Below are positions 44,175-53,345 of a stretch of DNA of 64,000 nucleotides, one piece after another. The notes beneath the pieces were generated by a model. The model did not search any database and was not told the origin of the DNA. It saw only the letters and a list, made by a program, of their open reading frames with translations. Where the stretch lies: NCBI RefSeq assembly GCF_034932185.1, contig NZ_JAYGHW010000066.1:1-64000 (forward strand). Reading direction: 5' to 3'. Position numbers and translations under genes: made by a program. Numbering within the stretch: position 1 is the first letter of the stretch; each line of letters begins with the position of its first letter. This DNA comes from Spirulina sp034932185. GTDB lineage: Bacteria > Cyanobacteriota > Cyanobacteriia > Cyanobacteriales > Spirulinaceae.

Positions 44175-44498
44175 TTAGGAAGCTAAGGCGACTTCAACCA
44201 TTTGTTGGAGTTCGCCACTTTGGTAAAGCTCGATCAGGATATCGGAACCGCCTAAAAATTCCCCGTTGAGATAAACTTGGGGGATGGTGGGCCAGTTGGA
44301 ATATTCCTTGATGCCTTGGCGGACTTCGGGATCAGAGAGGACATCGAAGGTGGTGAAGGGTACACCGCAAATGTTGAGAATTTGCACAACATTGTTAGAA
44401 AAACCGCATTGGGGCATTAACTTGGAACCCTTCATAAACACAACGATTTTATCTTGTTGTACGAGGTCGTCAATGCGTTTTTGGACTTCTGGAGTCAT
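44175..44498 (-). CDS. grxD: Monothiol glutaredoxin, Grx4/GrxD type
   Basis: A 107-residue CGFS-type glutaredoxin (Cys31-Gly-Phe-Ser) that carries 2Fe-2S clusters. FMKGSKLMPQCGFSNNVV, WPTIPQVYLNGEFLGG and DILIELYQSGEL are family signatures for the glutathione and cluster site. It lies 53 nt downstream of a bolA gene in the same direction; Grx4 and BolA proteins form cluster-bridged heterodimers. Confidence 0.95.
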   Translation of the reverse strand: MTPEVQKRIDDLVQQDKIVVFMKGSKLMPQCGFSNNVVQILNICGVPFTTFDVLSDPEVRQGIKEYSNWPTIPQVYLNGEFLGGSDILIELYQSGELQQMVEVALAS

Positions 44499-44551
44499 GG
44501 TGATTTAGGGGGTAGTAGAACAGGAAAAAGGAAAGATGTTGGTTTGAAAAG

Positions 44552-44806
44552 TTAGGCGTTGGCGATCGCCCAACTATCCGGGGTATAGGTTTTCAAGGCC
44601 AGGGCGTGGATGGCTTCAGTGGCTAGGGCTTCTTGTAAAGCACCGTAGACCATCTGATGCTGCTTAACGCGGGTCTTCCCTTCAAATGCGGTGGAAATAA
44701 CCGTCGCTTGAAGATGATCCCCGCCGCCGGTCAAGTCCTCAACGGTGACTTGGGCATCGGGCAATTGGGCCTTAATCATGGATTCAACTTGGTCTAGGCT
44801 CACCAT
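44552..44806 (-). CDS. bolA: BolA-family protein
   Basis: An 84-residue BolA/YrbA-type protein. VEDLTGGGDHLQATVIST holds the glycine-rich loop and conserved His, and KQHQMVYGAL the C-terminal His that ligates the Fe-S cluster shared with monothiol glutaredoxins. It is first gene of a bolA-grxD pair, the arrangement expected for iron-sulfur regulation or trafficking. Confidence 0.93.
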   Translation of the reverse strand: MVSLDQVESMIKAQLPDAQVTVEDLTGGGDHLQATVISTAFEGKTRVKQHQMVYGALQEALATEAIHALALKTYTPDSWAIANA

Positions 44807-44893
44807 AGGTCAGTTTACAAAGGGGTCTTCAAACATAAACTTGATTTTAACGCTCTGTTCCCCATTCAGGGGATGGTTGTCAGTAGGATTGGC

Positions 44894-45847
44894 TTAATCC
44901 GCAAAACCCAGTTCCACCAATTGCTGGAAGGCTCGCTCGCCAAGGCCGTTGGTGGGATTTTGCGATCGCACGATCTGGATCAACAAGGGAACCGAGAGTT
45001 CCGGCTGATTTTGGGCGCGGTGAACGAGGGCCAATTGATAGGTGGTTTGATCCCGCAGTTGAGCACTGTCAAGGGCTTTTTGTCGCTGATCTTGGGCAAC
45101 TTCGCGATCAATGCCAGAAAAGGTTTCGGAAAGTTGCTGATGGAAATTAGAGAGTTGATTAAACACTTGCCGGGCTTGCTGAAACTTGTTCTGGGCTTGG
45201 TTGTAGTCCCCGGCATTGACCGCCGCTTCTGCTTCACGGATCAAGTTTTGGCCGCCTTCAAAGCTGAGTAATGTGGGGGTTGCTTCCGGGATAATTTGGG
45301 CAAAATCGCCAGTGGGTTGCACAAAACCAAACCGCACCAATTGTTCATGGGCTTGGCGACCGAGGGGGGTGGTGGGATTTTGCGATCGCACAATTTGGAT
45401 CAGCAACGGAATGGATAAATCCGTCCGGCCTTGGGCATGGTGGGCTAAAGCCAGTTCATAGGTGGATTGATCCCGCAGTTGGGCGGTTTCGAGGGCCTGT
45501 TGCCGTTGCTGGGCAGCGCGGCGGCTGTTAATGCCCGCAAAACTGCCGGAGAGTTGTTGATAAAAATTGGAAAGTTGGTTAAAGACTTGGCGGGTAGCTT
45601 GGAGCTTTTCCACCGCTAGGTCATAGTTGCCTTGGGCGCTGGCGTTGCGCCCCGCTTCCAGTAATGCCATGCCGCCGGGCATACTTAAAACACTGCTGCT
45701 TTGTTGCAAAATCCGGGGATCTTCGACAGCAAAGGGATCTGGCTCAGGGTTCGATAATTCTTGGGCTTGAACCCCCCCAGGAAGTCCTAGGGTTAAAACC
45801 GTCAAACTGGCCAACATCAGGGGGTGGATAATCTGCTTGAATCTCAT
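44894..45847 (-). CDS. Exported protein with two tandem TPR-like domains
   Basis: A 317-residue protein with an N-terminal signal peptide (MLASLTVLTLGLPGGVQAQ). Two ~125-residue copies follow. Each contains VFNQLSNF-x-QQLS, a long helix with QQAL-x-x-AQLRDQ and the near-identical SIPLLIQIVRSQNPT / SVPLLIQIVRSQNPT, ending G-F. The helical character suggests TPR-like repeats. ATG 45847 is preferred (GAGGG 6 nt upstream, signal peptide at once); the frame is open to 45973. Function is unknown. Confidence 0.7.
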   Translation of the reverse strand: MRFKQIIHPLMLASLTVLTLGLPGGVQAQELSNPEPDPFAVEDPRILQQSSSVLSMPGGMALLEAGRNASAQGNYDLAVEKLQATRQVFNQLSNFYQQLSGSFAGINSRRAAQQRQQALETAQLRDQSTYELALAHHAQGRTDLSIPLLIQIVRSQNPTTPLGRQAHEQLVRFGFVQPTGDFAQIIPEATPTLLSFEGGQNLIREAEAAVNAGDYNQAQNKFQQARQVFNQLSNFHQQLSETFSGIDREVAQDQRQKALDSAQLRDQTTYQLALVHRAQNQPELSVPLLIQIVRSQNPTNGLGERAFQQLVELGFAD

Positions 45848-46109
45848 TGAAGCCCTCAGACCCATTCCTAAAAACAGTAAAATTGATTGCAATCGTTTCC
45901 TACGATACCCTGTTTCAGACATAATTCTTAAAAAAAAGTTCTGTACTGGTGATGATCGCTCCGCCATGGTCACGAATCCCGGAGAAGCAACCCGTTGAGG
46001 CGATCGCCGATTTTTTCCACTCCCCGTGATGGGTTGGCCCAGATCCCATCTGCCACAACCTTGGGGGATTGGGTATTCTGGAAAGGATCCGTGCTTGCTC
46101 GCCCCCGTT

Positions 46110-49100
46110 ATGGCCTACACCGTTAGCGAAATTCAAAGCTTTCTGACTGCTCAAACCCCCTTAGGGATGTTGCCACCAGGGGCGATCGCCGCTGTTTTAG
46201 GGCGGATGCGGCCCTTTCGCTATCGCATGGGTCAAACCCTGTTGGTACGAGACAAGATCCCCCATCAGGTGGTGATTTTGTATGAGGGACAGGTGCGGCT
46301 GATTGGCTATGATCCCACAACGAAAATGCCCCTAACGCTGCAACTGCTCCAACCGGGGGACATGATCGGCTGGGTGAGTTTGCTGCGGGGCATTCCTTGC
46401 GAAACGGCGATCGCCTCCACGGAAACCGTCGCCATTACCCTTGGGGCCGAGGAATTTTTCGCCGTCCTCCAGCGTTTCCCCGATGTGGCGGCTCAATTTC
46501 ATCAAGGGACGGCGATCGCTGAAGTCTTCGACCTCCTCTCCCGTCAAACCCTCCCCAACCTCAAAGACAGTAATGCCCTCAAGGAATGGGTGCAAAATGC
46601 TGCCAACCATGCCCAAGTTTGTAGCCTGCCCCCCGGTCGTCACCTCCTCCAAGACGAACCCGCCCGCATCCTCCAATACCCTAATCTCGTTTGGTTTGTC
46701 AGCGGTGGCGGCCAAGTCACCCACTTTAAACCCGGCTATCCCATCAGCCTCGACCCCCAACAACGGAGCCTAGAGGTGGTGGGGGAATATCCTGCCCGGC
46801 TAATCGGCATTCAAGCCGCCGACCTCCTCCCCGTTGCCATTGCGGACACTTTCGCCGATCCCGATACCGTCCAACTATCACCAGAGCCAGCAGAAATTCC
46901 CTACGCCGCCGAATTGGAAACCGTTGACGCGCCCACCCCCCCCAGCGCCGCCCCGAAGCCCAACCGCCAAGATTATCCCCTCGTTAAGGGGCGATCGCAA
47001 CTCGATGCAGCGGTGGCCTGTTTCCAGATGTTGAGCCAATATTTTCGGATGCCCTTCCGTCGGGATGTGATTGAGCGGGTGTTAGGGGATCAACTGCGGC
47101 GACAGGGGAGCTTATCCCTCTATAACTGTGGCTCGGTGGCGGAACTCATGGGATTAACGGCGCAATTGGTGAATATTCCCGCTTCTGCGTTAACGCGATT
47201 ACAGGGGCCGGCCTTGGTGCAGTGGCAAGACCGGCTGGCGGTACTCTATGAAATTAGTGATCAGGAGTTGGTGATTGGTGCGCCGGAGGTGGGGATTCTA
47301 CGGCGCAAGCCCAAGGATTTCCTTGAAGCCTGGGATGATGTGGGCCAGGTGGTGCTGTTGCAACCCTCGAAATATACCCCCCAGGAACGCTTTGGTCTCA
47401 GTTGGTTTTGGCCGGTGTTATGGAAATATAAGGGCGTGTTAACAGAAGTATTTATCGCTTCCTTCTTTGTGCAACTTTTTGCCCTCGCTAATCCCCTAAT
47501 TATTCAAGTAATCATCGATAAGGTCATTGTCCAAAATAGTACGGAAACGCTGCAAGTTTTGGGGTTTTTCCTGCTAGGGGTGGCGATTTTTGAATTTATC
47601 CTCAGTACGGTACGCACCTATCTGTTTGTGGATACCACAAACCGCATTGATATGAGCTTGGGGTCAGAAATCATTGATCACCTGCTGCGATTACCCCTGA
47701 GTTATTTTGACCGTCGCCCGGTGGGGGAACTGTCCAGCCGCATTAATGAGTTGGAAAATATCCGTACATTCTTAACCGGAACCGCCTTAACAGTGGTTTT
47801 AGATGCGGTTTTTTCGGTGATTTATATTGCCGTGATGTTCTTTTACAGTTGGCGGCTGTCACTGTTGGGGCTGGCCATTGTGCCAATTTTCATTATCACG
47901 ACACTGATTTTTTCCCCCTTAATCCGCCATCAACTGCGGATCAAGGCGGAACGCAACGCTGAAACCCAATCTCATCTGGTGGAGGTGGTTTCGGGGATTC
48001 AAACGGTGAAGGCGCAAAATATTGAGTTGCGATCGCGCTGGCGGTGGCAAGAACATTACGCCCGCTACGTTTCCGCCGGGTTTAAAACCGTGCAGACTTC
48101 AACCCTAGCGAATTCTGCCAGTAATTTCCTCAATAAAATTTCTGGCCTGTTGGTGCTGTGGGGTGGGGCCTATTTGGTGTTACAGGGGGATCTGAGTTTA
48201 GGGCAGTTAATTGCCTTTCGGATCATTGCCAGCTATGTCACTAGTCCCCTATTACGGTTGGCGCAACTGTGGCAAAACTTCCAAGAGGTGGGGCTATCTT
48301 TGGAGCGGTTGGGGGATATTTTAGATAGTCCTCAGGAAGGGGAAGCGGATCAGGGGAATATCCCGATGCCATCGGTGGTGGGGGCGGTGAAATATGAAAA
48401 TGTTTCTTTCCGGTTTAAACCCAATGGGCCGCTGCAATTGGTGAATGTTAACCTTGATATTCCGGCGGGGAGTTTTGTCGGGGTGGTGGGGAAAAGTGGG
48501 GCGGGCAAAAGTACGCTGACGAAATTGCTCGTGCGTTTATACGATTGGGAAACGGGGCGGATTTTGCTCGATGGTTACGATGTGGCCAAGGTGGAGCTTT
48601 ATTCCCTGCGGCGACAAATCGGGGTTGTACCCCAAGAGCCATTATTATTTGATGGCACGATTCAGGAAAATATCGCCCTCAATAACCCCGAAGCCTCTAG
48701 TGAGGAGATTATCGAGGCGGCAAGGGTGGCGGCGGCCCATGATTTTATTATGGAGTTGTCCAGTGGCTATAACACGCGGGTGGGGGAGCGGGGGGCGAGT
48801 TTGTCGGGGGGACAACGGCAACGGATTGCGATCGCCCGCACCGTGTTGCAACGCCCTGCCTTTCTGATTTTGGATGAAGCCACCAGCGCCCTCGATTACC
48901 CCACGGAGCAGCAGGTTTGTAGTAATTTAGCCCAAGCCTTTCGCGATCGCACCGTCATTTTCATCACCCACCGTTTAGGAACAGTTCAGGGGGCGGATCA
49001 AATTGTGATGATGGACAGCGGCGCGGTGGTAGAAGTGGGAACCCACGCGGAACTGATCGCCCTCGAAGGTCGCTACTTCGCCCTCTACCGCCAACAGGAT

Positions 49101-49115
49101 GCCCGCCAAGCCTGA
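46110..49115 (+). CDS. ABC exporter with N-terminal cyclic-nucleotide-binding domain and degenerate C39 domain
   Basis: A 1001-residue type I secretion-like exporter. N-terminal Crp-like cNMP-binding beta-barrel (about residues 25-150: VVILYEGQVRLIGYD); a C39-peptidase-like domain (about 290-420) in which the catalytic Asp-Cys-Gly is replaced (SQLDAAVACFQML); six transmembrane helices; and an ATPase with GKSGAGKST, LSGGQRQRIAIART and LILDEATSALD. The missing Cys suggests a HlyB-like substrate-docking rather than leader-cleaving role. No HlyD-type adaptor or RTX substrate adjoins it. ATG 46110 is chosen; the frame is open from 46026. Confidence 0.88.
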   Translation: MAYTVSEIQSFLTAQTPLGMLPPGAIAAVLGRMRPFRYRMGQTLLVRDKIPHQVVILYEGQVRLIGYDPTTKMPLTLQLLQPGDMIGWVSLLRGIPCETAIASTETVAITLGAEEFFAVLQRFPDVAAQFHQGTAIAEVFDLLSRQTLPNLKDSNALKEWVQNAANHAQVCSLPPGRHLLQDEPARILQYPNLVWFVSGGGQVTHFKPGYPISLDPQQRSLEVVGEYPARLIGIQAADLLPVAIADTFADPDTVQLSPEPAEIPYAAELETVDAPTPPSAAPKPNRQDYPLVKGRSQLDAAVACFQMLSQYFRMPFRRDVIERVLGDQLRRQGSLSLYNCGSVAELMGLTAQLVNIPASALTRLQGPALVQWQDRLAVLYEISDQELVIGAPEVGILRRKPKDFLEAWDDVGQVVLLQPSKYTPQERFGLSWFWPVLWKYKGVLTEVFIASFFVQLFALANPLIIQVIIDKVIVQNSTETLQVLGFFLLGVAIFEFILSTVRTYLFVDTTNRIDMSLGSEIIDHLLRLPLSYFDRRPVGELSSRINELENIRTFLTGTALTVVLDAVFSVIYIAVMFFYSWRLSLLGLAIVPIFIITTLIFSPLIRHQLRIKAERNAETQSHLVEVVSGIQTVKAQNIELRSRWRWQEHYARYVSAGFKTVQTSTLANSASNFLNKISGLLVLWGGAYLVLQGDLSLGQLIAFRIIASYVTSPLLRLAQLWQNFQEVGLSLERLGDILDSPQEGEADQGNIPMPSVVGAVKYENVSFRFKPNGPLQLVNVNLDIPAGSFVGVVGKSGAGKSTLTKLLVRLYDWETGRILLDGYDVAKVELYSLRRQIGVVPQEPLLFDGTIQENIALNNPEASSEEIIEAARVAAAHDFIMELSSGYNTRVGERGASLSGGQRQRIAIARTVLQRPAFLILDEATSALDYPTEQQVCSNLAQAFRDRTVIFITHRLGTVQGADQIVMMDSGAVVEVGTHAELIALEGRYFALYRQQDARQA

Positions 49116-49136
49116 TGGTGAAAATTTTTCGCCCCT
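49116..49136. repeat. Dispersed palindrome copy 6 (partial)
   Basis: GGTGAAAATTTTTCGCCCCT directly after the exporter stop; the left arm is mutated. It is followed by GGAGGCAGAGCCTCC and CTTGGCAGAGCCAAG, two short palindromes with a shared GCAGAGC centre. Confidence 0.7.
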
Positions 49137-49142
49137 ATTGTT

Positions 49143-49270
49143 CAGGAGGCAGAGCCTCCGCAGGTGCATGACTTGGCAGAGCCAAGTCACGAGGGATTCC
49201 CATTCCCTATTGCCCGTTCCCTGTTCCCTGTTCCCCATTCCCCGTTCCCCATTCCCCATCTTCCCCACCC
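49143..49270. repeat. GCAGAGC palindromes and TTCCC-type heptad tract
   Basis: AGGAGGCAGAGCCTCC, then CTTGGCAGAGCCAAGTCACG (a relative of GGGCAGAGCCAAGTTACGCG near 39374), then repeated units of the TTCCCTG/TTCCCCA/TTCCCCG type to 49268. These are STRR-like repeats just upstream of tRNA-Pro. Confidence 0.65.
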
Positions 49271-49298
49271 CATGCTATAGTAGAAAAGCTTAATTTTT

Positions 49299-49372
49299 CG
49301 GGATGTGGCGCAGCTTGGTAGCGCACTTCGTTCGGGACGAAGGGGCCGCTGGTTCGAATCCAGTCATCCCGA
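49299..49372 (+). tRNA. trnP: tRNA-Pro (CGG)
   Basis: A 74-nt cloverleaf: CGGGATGTGGCGCAG start, anticodon stem CTTCG/CGAAG with loop TTCGGGA (anticodon CGG), T-arm CTGGTTCGAATCCAG, and acceptor 3' strand CATCCCG plus discriminator A. All seven acceptor pairs are canonical. CCA is not encoded. Confidence 0.95.
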
Positions 49373-49412
49373 TTTGCCAAGAGCGAATCTAGTTGTATAG
49401 TTGATCTGCCTG

Positions 49413-49434
49413 GGGGCGAAAGATTTTTCGCCCC
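49413..49434. repeat. Dispersed palindrome copy 7
   Basis: GGGCGAAAGATTTTTCGCCC with one substitution in the centre and G/C extension on both ends, 41 nt after tRNA-Pro. Confidence 0.85.
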
Positions 49435-49443
49435 TACATCATT

Positions 49444-49548
49444 TATCCCCCTGGCCAACGGGTGGAAACGTGCGATCGCCTCACCCACCTCGATGGGGAA
49501 ACCCTTTTACCCGGTTTAGTCCTCCCCCTGATCTCGTTGTGGGCCTAG
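49444..49548 (+). pseudogene. Possible C-terminal remnant of a Uma2-like endonuclease gene
   Basis: A 34-codon frame without start: YPPGQRVETCDRLTHLDGET then LLPGLVLPLISLW-stop. The DRLT-x-LDGE-x-LLPG pattern recalls the C terminus of Uma2 (DUF820) restriction-endonuclease-fold proteins, which are abundant in cyanobacteria. Everything upstream is replaced by the dispersed palindrome and the tRNA. Low-confidence recognition by eye. Confidence 0.35.
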
Positions 49549-49632
49549 GGGCAACCATTCCAGCCAGAAAAGAGAATATGTTAACTTGGCCGAAACGGCC
49601 GGAATTTCTCTTTCTCCTTGGCGATCGCCCCT

Positions 49633-50070
49633 ATGTTTAGCCCCACCCTCCTTTGGTTCATTGCGGGAGCCATCCTCTGTTTTATGGAGGTGGTATTTCC
49701 CACCGCCTTTGTGGAATTCATCATGGGTTTAGCAGCCATCGGCGTGGGGTTGCTTGCCTTCATCCTGCCCTTTTTACCCTTTCCCGCCCAAGTTCTGCTC
49801 TGGCTTGTCTTCACCACGGGGGGGATCATCTTCTCCCGGCGGTCTTTCACCCCCAAGCGGCGATCGCGCTTATTAGAAGATTCCCGCCAAGGTCGCACCC
49901 TCACCCCCATTGCGCCCGGTGAACTGGGGCGCGTCGTTTGTGATGGCAACTCCTGGCAAGCGCGGTGTGAAGATGAAACCTTAGCCATGAATGCCAATAC
50001 GCCGGTTTTTATTGTCCGCCGCGAAGGTAACACGTTAATTGTGCTGCCCCAATCCGTAATTCAGCCCTAA
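49633..50070 (+). CDS. NfeD-like membrane protein
   Basis: A 145-residue protein with three N-terminal transmembrane helices (LLWFIAGAILCFMEVVFP; GLAAIGVGLLAFIL; VLLWLVFTTGGIIF) and a C-terminal OB-fold (GELGRVVCDGNSWQARCE). This is the short NfeD class, which partners SPFH-domain proteins in membrane microdomains. The SPFH gene follows 41 nt downstream. ATG 49633 is used; TTG 49618 is in frame upstream. Confidence 0.88.
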   Translation: MFSPTLLWFIAGAILCFMEVVFPTAFVEFIMGLAAIGVGLLAFILPFLPFPAQVLLWLVFTTGGIIFSRRSFTPKRRSRLLEDSRQGRTLTPIAPGELGRVVCDGNSWQARCEDETLAMNANTPVFIVRREGNTLIVLPQSVIQP

Positions 50071-50111
50071 CCCCTGAAGATATACACCACAGTTCACTAC
50101 GAGGTTGATCC

Positions 50112-51050
50112 ATGCCTGAATTTTTTCTACTGATTTTGTTAGCCTTAGGCGGCTCTACCGCCATCGGCTCAGTGAAAATTATCAATGAAAAACATGAAGC
50201 CTTGGTGGAAAGCTTGGGGAGCTATAAGAAAAAGCTCACCCCTGGTTTAAACTTAATGGTTCCCTTCATTGACAAGGTGGTCTATCAAGAAACCACCCGC
50301 GAAAAAGTCCTCGACATTGCGCCCCAGTCCTGTATTACCAAAGATAACGTCGCCATCAGTGCCGATGCCGTCGTCTATTGGAAAATTGTCGATATGGAGA
50401 AGGCCTATTATCGGGTGGAAAATCTCCAAAAGGCGATCACCAATCTGGTCTTAACCCAAATTCGCTCCGAAATGGGCAAGCTCGAACTGGATCAAACCTT
50501 TACCGCCCGCAGTGAAATCAATGAAATGCTGTTGCGGGAATTGGATATCGCCACCGATCCCTGGGGCGTGAAGGTGTTGCGCGTTGAGCTTCGCGATATC
50601 ACCCCCTCGAAAGCCGTGCAGGATTCGATGGAATTACAAATGACCGCTGAACGGCGGAAACGGGCGGCCATTCTTACCTCGGAAGGGGAGCGGGATGCGG
50701 CGGTTAACTCTGCCCAAGGGAAAGCTGAGGCTAGCATTTTGAATGCAGAAGCGGACAAAAAATCAGCGGTGTTAAGGGCAGAGGCGGAGGCTCAAAAAGA
50801 AGTCCTCAAAGCCCAAGCAACGGCGCGGGCCATGGATATTTTAATGGATAAAATGCGCAGCGATCCCCACGCGAAGGAAGCCCTGCAATTTATCCTCGCC
50901 CAAGACTATTTGACCATGGGTAAAGTGGTGGGCAGCAGTGAAAGCAGCAAGATCATGTTTATGGATCCGGCGAATATGTTTTCTACCTTGGAAGGGATGC
51001 GCTCGGTGTTAGGGGATCTGCCCCAGGATGTTAAGGGGAATGGGTATTAA
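50112..51050 (+). CDS. SPFH/stomatin-prohibitin family protein
   Basis: A 312-residue protein: N-terminal membrane segment, SPFH domain (EKHEALVESLGSYKKKLTPG, CITKDNVAISADAVVYWKI, LRVELRDITPSKAVQDSMEL) and a long Ala/Glu-rich coiled coil (~180-250: AEADKKSAVLRAEAEAQKEV). It probably scaffolds membrane protein quality control with the upstream NfeD-like partner. GAGG lies 8 nt before ATG 50112. Confidence 0.93.
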   Translation: MPEFFLLILLALGGSTAIGSVKIINEKHEALVESLGSYKKKLTPGLNLMVPFIDKVVYQETTREKVLDIAPQSCITKDNVAISADAVVYWKIVDMEKAYYRVENLQKAITNLVLTQIRSEMGKLELDQTFTARSEINEMLLRELDIATDPWGVKVLRVELRDITPSKAVQDSMELQMTAERRKRAAILTSEGERDAAVNSAQGKAEASILNAEADKKSAVLRAEAEAQKEVLKAQATARAMDILMDKMRSDPHAKEALQFILAQDYLTMGKVVGSSESSKIMFMDPANMFSTLEGMRSVLGDLPQDVKGNGY

Positions 51051-51108
51051 TCGGGGGCATTGAACAACGATCCTCAAATGCCCTGAATTTGCAGCCCTGA
51101 TCGGCCCA

Positions 51109-51130
51109 GGGGCGAAACATTTTTCGCCCC
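51109..51130. repeat. Dispersed palindrome copy 8
   Basis: GGGCGAAACATTTTTCGCCC with one central substitution and extended by G/C at both ends, in the SPFH-downstream intergenic space. Confidence 0.85.
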
Positions 51131-51203
51131 TACCCCTAGCCAAGGGGGATGTTAAATCTAGTCTAAACATCGGTTAGGATGGAGGCGTATTCGCGCTTTT
51201 TTG

Positions 51204-51857
51204 ATGGTTGCTATGGTGATTCGCCGTCTTTGCTCTGCCCTGATTCCTGCTAGCCTTTGGTGGGGGATGGCGATCGCCCCCGCTCTGGCCATGCCCGGCC
51301 AACCCACCGCCGTTGTGGCCGCTTGGATTTTAGGCAATCAAGCCCTAGAGGGGGTGATGGGGGATGGCCTATCGGTGCGCCGCAGTAATGGCGGCTCCCA
51401 AACCTTTGAATTTACCGCTTCGATTTTTCCGCCGGGCCGGCTTTCCCCGATGGCAGCACGGGGCAGTTGTGCAACGCCGATTTATCGCGGCTTGATCCGC
51501 TCTGAAACGATCGCCCTACGGGATTTTATCAATGGTGTGCCGCTCGATCGCCTGGAGTTTGGCCTGCGCACGGTGTACGGGTTAGATATTTATCAAGATT
51601 ATCGTCAGGCCAGTTTACTCTATGCCTACCCGATGCCCGCTGGCATTGATCTGGGGCGCAGGCTGGGGCGACCGGGAACGGAGGGGTATCGGGGGGAAAT
51701 GCGCCGGGGCGATCGCTATGCCTATTGGTTGGAAATTGCCCACACCGAAACAGGGATGGCCTACAGTGGCCAAATCACCGTCTTTCTCAAAGAAGATTTA
51801 CCCAAATTGGTGCGGGAAATGGGGGGCGAAATGGATCCGGTCTGTGAGAATCGCTAG
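51204..51857 (+). CDS. Exported hypothetical protein
   Basis: A 217-residue protein with an N-terminal signal peptide (RLCSALIPASLWWGMAIAPALA). The mature part has no recognisable domain; RRSNGGSQTFEFTASIFPPG and YGLDIYQDYRQASLLYAYP are the most distinctive segments, and two cysteines (C near SCATPIYRG and the terminal DPVCENR) could pair. Probably periplasmic. Start ATG 51204, or ATG 51213. Confidence 0.6.
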   Translation: MVAMVIRRLCSALIPASLWWGMAIAPALAMPGQPTAVVAAWILGNQALEGVMGDGLSVRRSNGGSQTFEFTASIFPPGRLSPMAARGSCATPIYRGLIRSETIALRDFINGVPLDRLEFGLRTVYGLDIYQDYRQASLLYAYPMPAGIDLGRRLGRPGTEGYRGEMRRGDRYAYWLEIAHTETGMAYSGQITVFLKEDLPKLVREMGGEMDPVCENR

Positions 51858-51964
51858 CTTTTGCCGAGGATGGAGCGGGGATCAATTTCCTGGCCCTGGG
51901 TTTAACGAGGTTCCCTCTCCCGGTACGATGGAATCAGCGATCCAACAGGAAATAAGGGGGGAAA

Positions 51965-53332
51965 ATGGCGATATTGAGGAGTAAACCCGTGTTGATCGGT
52001 GGGGTGGGTTTATCCTTTGCCCTGTGGGGGTGGTGGCAGTTGCAGGATGTGGGCTTAGATTTAGAAACCCTTGGGTTATGGGGTTTGATGGCCGTCGGTG
52101 GGGGGATGTGGTGGTTGCGGCGCGATCGCCCCTCCCTTACGGCCAGCAATTCCCAACCCTCATCCCTGACGGCGGCTCAACTGACCCAAACCCAAGCCCA
52201 AACCGAGGCATTGATCACGCTCCTCGCCGCTGAGTCTCCGAATTTTGATCCCACGCCTTACCAAACACAATTACAAGCAATGGCTCAACCCCCTTCGGGG
52301 CCGCTCCAGGTGACGATTACCGGCGGTGCTTGGGTGGGTAAAACAGCGTTATTACAGCAATTAGCCGTTGGGGAAGGTTGGGAGTATCAAGAAGCGGCAA
52401 CACCTCAGGATCAGACTCATCTCGTCTTAGCCCTCGTTGATGGCGATCTCACCGCTGCGGCATGGGTGCAAATTCAACAATGGCGGCAGGCCCATCATCA
52501 CATTTTCCTCCTTTTAACCAAACAGGATCAACACCCCGAACCCCAACGGCAACAACTCCTCGATACGCTCCGGCAACGGGTGGCCGGTTGGCTGCCATCG
52601 GATCAGGTTTTCGCCATTGCCGCTGCTCCCCGGCTGATCACCGTCCGCCACCATTGCACCGATGGCTCAATCACCGAAACCCAAGAACCCCAAGCCCCTC
52701 AATTGGGGGATCTGCCCACCCGGTTAGCGATGTTGGCCAACCACAGGGAATCTTTAATCTGGGGCGTGCAGTGGCGACAACTGATTGCCCTTCAGGGGGA
52801 AATTAAAACGCAATTGAATCAGGAAAGGGGCGATCGCGCCCTGCCGATGATCGAACGGTATCAATGGGTGGCAGCGGCGGCGGCCTTTGCCAATCCTGTC
52901 GCGGCGTTGGATCTGCTGGCCTCCTTAGCGATTAATGCCCAAATGTTCCTCGATCTGGCCCAACTGTACCGCCAACCCCTGAGCCTCAACCAAGCCCAAA
53001 CCGCTGCCGCATCCATGGGGGAATTGTTGCTCAAACTGGGGGCGGTGGAAGTTTCCACCCAGGCGATCGCCACCCTCCTCAAAACCACCCCCCTCACCTA
53101 TGCCGCTGGCGGCCTGCTCCAGGGGATTAGTGCCGCCTACCTCACCCGCATCGTCGGCCTCACGCTAATCACCCATTTCGCCCAACAAGACCCCCTCAAT
53201 CCCCCCAGGACGTTGAATTGGGAAACAATCAGCCAAGGCCTCCAAACTACTCTGAAGCAGACCCAAGCCGCTGGCTGGTTGGGGGGATTCGTCCAAGAGG
53301 TGCGATCGCGCTTAGTCAGTCAGCCCGGATAG
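51965..53332 (+). CDS. P-loop GTPase-like membrane protein with DUF697-type C terminus
   Basis: A 455-residue protein. One or two N-terminal transmembrane helices, then a Walker A loop GGAWVGKTALLQ (~residue 125) and a TKQD base-recognition-like motif (~178). The C-terminal half (YQWVAAAAAFANPVAALDLL, INAQMFLDLAQLYRQPLSL, YAAGGLLQGISAAYLTRIVG) is the DUF697/YcjF-like membrane region common in cyanobacterial GTPase-like proteins. The role is unknown; related proteins are linked to envelope stress. The gene is followed by a composite repeat. Confidence 0.75.
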   Translation: MAILRSKPVLIGGVGLSFALWGWWQLQDVGLDLETLGLWGLMAVGGGMWWLRRDRPSLTASNSQPSSLTAAQLTQTQAQTEALITLLAAESPNFDPTPYQTQLQAMAQPPSGPLQVTITGGAWVGKTALLQQLAVGEGWEYQEAATPQDQTHLVLALVDGDLTAAAWVQIQQWRQAHHHIFLLLTKQDQHPEPQRQQLLDTLRQRVAGWLPSDQVFAIAAAPRLITVRHHCTDGSITETQEPQAPQLGDLPTRLAMLANHRESLIWGVQWRQLIALQGEIKTQLNQERGDRALPMIERYQWVAAAAAFANPVAALDLLASLAINAQMFLDLAQLYRQPLSLNQAQTAAASMGELLLKLGAVEVSTQAIATLLKTTPLTYAAGGLLQGISAAYLTRIVGLTLITHFAQQDPLNPPRTLNWETISQGLQTTLKQTQAAGWLGGFVQEVRSRLVSQPG

Positions 53333-53345
53333 ATCTTTTGGGAAG

